This document shows positions 6,050 to 8,748 of a stretch of DNA of 8,748 nt, one piece after another. This stretch comes from Gammaproteobacteria bacterium (GTDB taxonomy: Bacteria > Pseudomonadota > Gammaproteobacteria > SZUA-229). Below the pieces are notes generated by a model. That model searched no databases. It was not told the DNA's origin and worked only from the letters and a program-made list of their open reading frames with translations. Made by a program: the position numbers and the translations under genes. Each line of letters begins with the position of its first letter. The stretch's first letter is position 1. The stretch lies in contig JAOUPA010000077.1 of NCBI GenBank assembly GCA_029880105.1, forward strand, positions 1 to 8,748, in the 5' to 3' direction.

Positions 6050-6505
6050 TCAATCCGGCAGGCGGATCTCGCCAGTATGACGATAGTGGCAGTAATCGGC
6101 AAGGATCCGCCGATGGTCAAAGGTCACCTCGATCCCGGCCAGCGCAGCCTCATCGCAGGGATCGAGCAGCAACACATTCGCCGCATCGTCCGCCGCCCTC
6201 GGCTCGCCCGTGGCGTGTGCAGTATAGACCAGGCTCACGGTATGGCCGCGCCTGTCGCGGGCCGGGTCAGAATAGCAGCCAAGCAGCACGTCCAGAGTCA
6301 CATCGAGACAGGTCTCTTCTTTGGCCTCGCGCACCGCCGCCACACTCACGGTCTCGCCGACATCAACGAAGCCACCGGGCAGCGCCCAGCCTATTGGCGG
6401 GTACTTGCGCTCGATGAGCACAATGGGGCGATCAGGCCGGTCGTGCATTTCGATGACAATATCTACGGTCAGGGCTGGGGTTTCGGGTCTAGGCATGTGG
6501 AGCAT
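6050..6505 (-). CDS. Nudix hydrolase, ADP-ribose pyrophosphatase-like
   Basis: Nudix enzymes hydrolyse nucleoside diphosphates linked to another group, often clearing ADP-ribose or oxidised nucleotides. The protein has up to 151 residues. TVDIVIEM (13-20) and IVLIERKYPPIGWALPGG (28-45) lead into the Nudix box at 45-67: Gly45, Glu51, then REAKEET (59-65) with the metal-binding glutamates Glu60, Glu63 and Glu64. Where the box usually has Gly, this protein has Cys66. The RKYPPxGWALPGGFVDxGE wording resembles ADP-ribose-type Nudix proteins of bacteria and archaea, but the substrate is not determinable. Two starts are possible: ATG at 6503-6505 or the fourth codon, ATG at 6494-6496. Neither has a Shine-Dalgarno. 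A TATAAT overlaps the first ATG and favours the second. The gene is visibly richer in G+C than its neighbours. It lies 87 nt upstream of the methyltransferase and may be partly cotranscribed. Confidence 0.9.
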   Translation of the reverse strand: MLHMPRPETPALTVDIVIEMHDRPDRPIVLIERKYPPIGWALPGGFVDVGETVSVAAVREAKEETCLDVTLDVLLGCYSDPARDRRGHTVSLVYTAHATGEPRAADDAANVLLLDPCDEAALAGIEVTFDHRRILADYCHYRHTGEIRLPD

Positions 6506-6534
6506 TATAAATGTTTACTGACTCATTTTGTCAG
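6504..6534 (-). promoter_or_regulatory. Candidate Nudix promoter overlapping the first ATG
   Basis: On the minus strand a perfect TATAAT covers 6504-6509 and CTGACA (5 of 6 to the -35 consensus) covers 6529-6534, with a 19-nt spacer that is longer than ideal. The -10 overlaps the ATG at 6503-6505. Initiation would fall near 6497, directly at the ATG at 6494-6496, so the message would be leaderless or nearly so. Confidence 0.45.
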
Positions 6535-6545
6535 CAACAAAATGA
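6523..6545. repeat. 9-bp perfect inverted repeat at the Nudix -35 region
   Basis: TCATTTTGT (6523-6531) and ACAAAATGA (6537-6545) are exact reverse complements separated by 5 nt. A second, overlapping inverted repeat, CTGAC/GTCAG, occupies 6518-6522 and 6530-6534. Both cover the candidate -35 hexamer at 6529-6534, so a repressor operator is a reasonable guess. No U-run follows on either strand that would make it a terminator. Confidence 0.4.
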
Positions 6546-6615
6546 ACACGTAGATCGCGGCCCGTCAGGCGTAACGTAGGATGTATATGGCTTTTGATTT
6601 CGATAACAACCCTAT

Positions 6616-6651
6616 AAAAAAACCGCCTGACTTAATCTTTAAGTCAGGCGG
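6616..6651 (-). terminator. Intrinsic terminator of the lipoprotein gene
   Basis: On the minus strand a 13-bp perfect stem, CCGCCTGACTTAA pairing with TTAAGTCAGGCGG, closes a 3-nt loop and is followed at once by seven T residues (6616-6622). It begins about 25 nt past the lipoprotein stop codon. The opposite strand has no T-run after the stem, so termination should act only on minus-strand transcripts. It insulates the Nudix gene from upstream reading. Confidence 0.95.
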
Positions 6652-6676
6652 CTATGGTTCTTTCAAAGTTAATGTA

Positions 6677-7972
6677 TTACGGGATAACGACTTTAAACAC
6701 GCCCTGCGCATCTTCAGAGGCACTGATCAACTTCCAGCCGGTTGCTTCTTTTACATCATCTTTACTTGCGTAAACTTTCCAGCGATATACTTTACCGTTT
6801 TCCAGCGGTAGTCCTAGCCCATCATTTGAGTACACGATAGATGTTGTTGCTGCTGAAGGATTAACCAGTTTATTAAGAGTGGCATCAAATCCGCCCCATA
6901 CTACATCACCATTCGCATCACGCACCTCAACAACATAATCGCTGGTACTTGAATAGGGCTGCCAGCTTAATGTTGGTGTAAGGCTGTTTACCTCAACAGG
7001 TGTGCCATCAGTATTAGTGACTGGACTCGTTAATGCCACTGCGCCGGTAACATCAATATTCTGGTTGGTTAGATCAGCCGCAGCAACAACTGCCTCTGGT
7101 TCACCAAATTTCACAATAGAATCAGGATCGACCACATAGCCGTCAACATTGAAAGATGCGCGGATGTAATACGAGCCAGGTGCAACTGAACTTATCAAGT
7201 AATTAGCATTAACAGTAGTTACATTAGTGCCCGGGATAACAGCACCCGTATCCTTATCGGTTAAGCTAACATCGACTTCGCCATTTGCTACAGCCAGGAA
7301 AGTAACTGCTCCACTCACAGAAAACCCATTAATTGCAGTCAGCGTGATATTGTTTATTACCGTTTCAACGCCATCACTGATGGTAATGCTTGCAAGATAT
7401 GTATAAGTTTCATGCCCCAGTGCCTTGATGGTAATACTATAGTTACCAGCAGCAACAGGGATGTTATACATCGTTAAATCACCCTTATTACTGGTAGTGC
7501 CAGTGTAACTATCCCCCGTACTTGGATCATTTAAGATAACCAGCGCACCATTGCTTTCATTGTATCCCACAAGATGCATTTTTAATGAACCGTATACACC
7601 GGGATCTATCGGTCTAAGTGCAACATCAAAGGTAGATGTCTGTGAAACAGGTATACCCGCTATACCATCAACTGGACTGGGTTTGTGCCCCTGTGCTGCA
7701 ACACGCACCTCATAGCTACCAGGTGAAACTTTAAATGTATAAAACCCGTTCGCATCTGTAAGCACAGGATCAACTTCATATTGCTGGGTCTGTATGTTGA
7801 CCAGCCTTACCTGAGCACTCTTAATGGCCAGGCCGTCTGTAGCGGATGAAACTGTACCCGATATAGTTATGGTCGGTGGTGGCGGTGAAGATCCTCCGCT
7901 GCTACCGCAACCAGCTAGAGAGATCGCGAAAAGAAGCGTCAAAGAAAGAGTAGATAATCGAGCTAGTGCCAT
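6677..7972 (-). CDS. Lipoprotein with carboxypeptidase-regulatory-like repeats and a C-terminal FN3-like domain
   Basis: I do not recognise a named gene. The product of about 431 residues begins with a signal peptide ending in the lipobox LAGC, so the Cys near residue 22 should be lipidated. GSSGGSSPPPP then makes a flexible tether. Three beta-sandwich-like repeats follow at roughly 36-122, 128-215 and 218-310. The first shows the carboxypeptidase-regulatory-like pattern (ISGTVSS..., TDANGFYTFKVSPGSYEVRVAAQGH). The second and third keep the ...VAAGNYSITIKALGHE and ...VAPGSYYIRAS strands. From about 313 a fibronectin-III/Ig-like end domain has LTPTLSWQPYSSTSDYVVEV and VYRWKVYA. No catalytic motif is visible, which suggests surface binding or a structural role. 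Residues after the lipidated Cys are Gly-Ser, not Asp, so outer-membrane sorting is likely. The start may be this ATG or a GTG one codon upstream (7973-7975). The gene is alone between hslR and its own terminator. Confidence 0.88.
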   Translation of the reverse strand: MALARLSTLSLTLLFAISLAGCGSSGGSSPPPPTITISGTVSSATDGLAIKSAQVRLVNIQTQQYEVDPVLTDANGFYTFKVSPGSYEVRVAAQGHKPSPVDGIAGIPVSQTSTFDVALRPIDPGVYGSLKMHLVGYNESNGALVILNDPSTGDSYTGTTSNKGDLTMYNIPVAAGNYSITIKALGHETYTYLASITISDGVETVINNITLTAINGFSVSGAVTFLAVANGEVDVSLTDKDTGAVIPGTNVTTVNANYLISSVAPGSYYIRASFNVDGYVVDPDSIVKFGEPEAVVAAADLTNQNIDVTGAVALTSPVTNTDGTPVEVNSLTPTLSWQPYSSTSDYVVEVRDANGDVVWGGFDATLNKLVNPSAATTSIVYSNDGLGLPLENGKVYRWKVYASKDDVKEATGWKLISASEDAQGVFKVVIP

Positions 7973-7975
7973 CAC

Positions 7976-8178
7976 AAAATAACCTATATTTAATAAAATC
8001 CAACAAATTATATAGGTTAAATAGGGCCATAAAATTACCGCTCATCCTGATATAACTACCGGTCATCTCACCAGTATCCAGCACATAATAGTGTGTAACC
8101 TAAGTGAAATTAGTAATAATCAATTATTCGCCTGGTATCCACTGACCGTACTATCTGCTGAGTACCTGCTTATGCCAT
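7976..8178. other. AT-rich intergenic region between hslR and the lipoprotein gene
   Basis: These 203 nt hold the inverted repeat described separately, a small AATAAT-CA-ATTATT palindrome (8115-8128) and a GTACT/AGTAC inverted repeat (8148-8152, 8161-8165). No stem with a T-run that would end hslR transcription is visible, and no promoter with both hexamers stands out. The only open frame on the minus strand overlaps the lipoprotein signal-peptide region and looks non-coding. Confidence 0.5.
7980..8019 (-). promoter_or_regulatory. Inverted repeat covering the lipoprotein Shine-Dalgarno
   Basis: On the minus strand TAACCTATAT (8010-8019) and ATATAGGTTA (7980-7989) are perfect 10-bp reverse complements with a 20-nt spacer. 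The second arm contains AGG, the only Shine-Dalgarno candidate, 7 nt before GTG and 10 nt before ATG. If transcribed whole, the AU-rich stem would hide the ribosome site. A TATAAT (8007-8012) lies in the first arm, but no good -35 accompanies it. If that were the promoter, the repeat would instead act as DNA. Confidence 0.5.
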
Positions 8179-8565
8179 CTACTCTCCTTTCCTCGTAAAC
8201 TTCACGATATGCCTGCGTTCCCGTTTGTTCGGCCTGCGATCCGGCCCCTGCCTCATCGCTGAAGCCAGCCGTTGTATCTCGGCCTGTTCCTGCCTCGCCG
8301 CGACACTCTCTGCCGACTCCTCGTATAACAACTGTGCCTCACTCGCGGGCCGGCGTTGCTTGTTGATGCCCAGCACGGTGACCTTATAGGTATAACCATC
8401 ACGATGTATAGTCAGGCTATCACCCGCCTTTACTTCCCGACCCGGTTTGACGCGATTGTCATTGAGGTGTACCTTGCCACCTGATACTGCTTCAGCGGCG
8501 AGGGCACGTGTTTTGAAGAAACGCGCTGCCCACAACCATTTGTCGATACGGATCGATTCACTCAT
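8179..8565 (-). CDS. hslR: Ribosome-associated heat shock protein Hsp15 (HslR), S4 domain
   Basis: Hsp15 binds 50S subunits that still carry nascent chain and tRNA after abortive translation, and helps recycle them; in E. coli it is heat-inducible. The 128-residue protein has an S4 RNA-binding domain over about residues 5-65, beginning IRIDKWLWAARFFKTRALA and including GGKVHLNDNRVKPGREVKAGD. The Hsp15-specific blocks follow: KQRRPASEAQLLYEESAESV (69-88) and the basic C-terminus PDRRPNKRERRHIVKF (108-123). Both match E. coli HslR closely and separate it from other short S4 proteins such as RqcP/YlmH-type ones. The ATG is the first in frame. The Shine-Dalgarno is weak. I could not find a convincing sigma-32 or sigma-70 promoter in the 183 nt upstream. 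In E. coli hslR lies between yrfG and hslO, but hslO is not downstream here. Confidence 0.95.
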   Translation of the reverse strand: MSESIRIDKWLWAARFFKTRALAAEAVSGGKVHLNDNRVKPGREVKAGDSLTIHRDGYTYKVTVLGINKQRRPASEAQLLYEESAESVAARQEQAEIQRLASAMRQGPDRRPNKRERRHIVKFTRKGE

Positions 8566-8705
8566 AATAGAAACAATTCAGATACTTTAATTTCAGTGCG
8601 TTTGAATTTGGTGTTGGTTTTATTCTGGAAAAACAGCAAATACCGCGGCACACTGCAAAACCAGTCGGGTAATTTTCGACTGATCCTTCGACCCAGTTTT
8701 AAATT
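8566..8705. other. Non-coding region 5' of hslR
   Basis: These 140 nt carry no open frame of note. A short inverted repeat, CAGTCG/CGACTG (8662-8667 and 8677-8682), has only a GTTTT after it on the minus strand and is at best a weak terminator for whatever ends at 8706. The hslR promoter should lie here, but I cannot point to clear hexamers. Confidence 0.4.
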
Positions 8706-8747
8706 CTAATTCCAGTTATCGATTGCCTGTCTTAACTCACTTCGGGA
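8706..8747 (-). CDS. Possible C-terminal end of a gene upstream of hslR (partial)
   Basis: From the right edge, one minus-strand frame reads 13 sense codons (SRSELRQAIDNWN) and then TAG at 8706-8708. The other two minus frames stop within the first five or six codons. The composition looks like a normal helical protein end. Only 13 residues are visible, so no function can be given. By analogy with E. coli, where a HAD-type nucleotidase precedes hslR, a similar gene is possible, but this is a guess. Confidence 0.25.
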   Translation of the reverse strand, partial: SRSELRQAIDNWN

Positions 8748-8748
8748 A

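Noticed and set aside
5824..6553. Long plus-strand frames (about 200 codons) antisense to the methyltransferase and Nudix genes
   Set aside because: They are Arg/Pro/His/Ser-rich or cross both genes and their promoter, as expected for antisense frames of GC-rich coding DNA.
6555..6595. Sequence GTAACGTAGGATG resembling pieces of dispersed GTAGGATGGG-type intergenic repeats
   Set aside because: No second copy or palindromic partner occurs in the window, so a repeat cannot be supported.
6581..6811. 76-codon plus-strand frame preceded by GTAGGATG
   Set aside because: It runs straight through the terminator stem and antisense into the lipoprotein gene; its composition follows from those sequences.
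7902..8084. 60-codon minus-strand frame starting at a GTG
   Set aside because: It overlaps the lipoprotein signal-peptide coding region in another frame, has no Shine-Dalgarno and no recognisable protein features.

Overview
This window looks like ordinary chromosomal sequence from a gammaproteobacterium. The gene order pcnB-folK-deoxynucleoside kinase-panB-panC-panD, an E. coli-like Hsp15 (hslR) and a protein ending in a FimV-type domain all point that way. Base composition is moderate and I cannot name a genus. I see no phage, transposon, CRISPR, tRNA or rRNA signal.

Layout. The only plus-strand gene (48-479) encodes a small single-pass membrane protein: one helix, a Lys/Ala/Pro-rich linker and a FimV C-terminal-like helical module. 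It converges on panD (531-911, minus), which has its own likely promoter. All remaining genes are on the minus strand. Reading from the right, 5962 down to 1012 holds a very compact six-gene block: a class-I SAM O-methyltransferase, pcnB, folK, a deoxynucleoside kinase, panB and panC. Its junctions are 1-nt overlap, 3-nt gap, 4-nt overlap, 4-nt overlap and 14-nt overlap. A strong extended -10 element lies 5' of the methyltransferase. Upstream of the block is a GC-richer Nudix hydrolase (6050-6505), whose perfect -10 box overlaps its first ATG. Then comes a lipoprotein with repeated beta-sandwich domains (6677-7972), closed by a textbook intrinsic terminator. Last is hslR (8179-8565), followed at the window edge by a possible last few codons of another minus-strand gene.

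How the genes fit together. PanB and PanC with PanD supply pantothenate for coenzyme A: PanB makes ketopantoate, PanD makes beta-alanine, and PanC joins pantoate to beta-alanine. The ketopantoate reductase is not in the window. FolK feeds folate synthesis, and PanB uses methylene-tetrahydrofolate, so folK and panB are metabolically linked. The deoxynucleoside kinase (nucleotide salvage) and PcnB (RNA 3' polyadenylation) are housekeeping passengers of the same transcript.

I found no convincing new multi-gene system. The observations most worth a second look are the stand-alone FimV-C-domain membrane protein, a 10-bp inverted repeat that would hide the Shine-Dalgarno of the lipoprotein gene, and the possible leaderless Nudix transcript.
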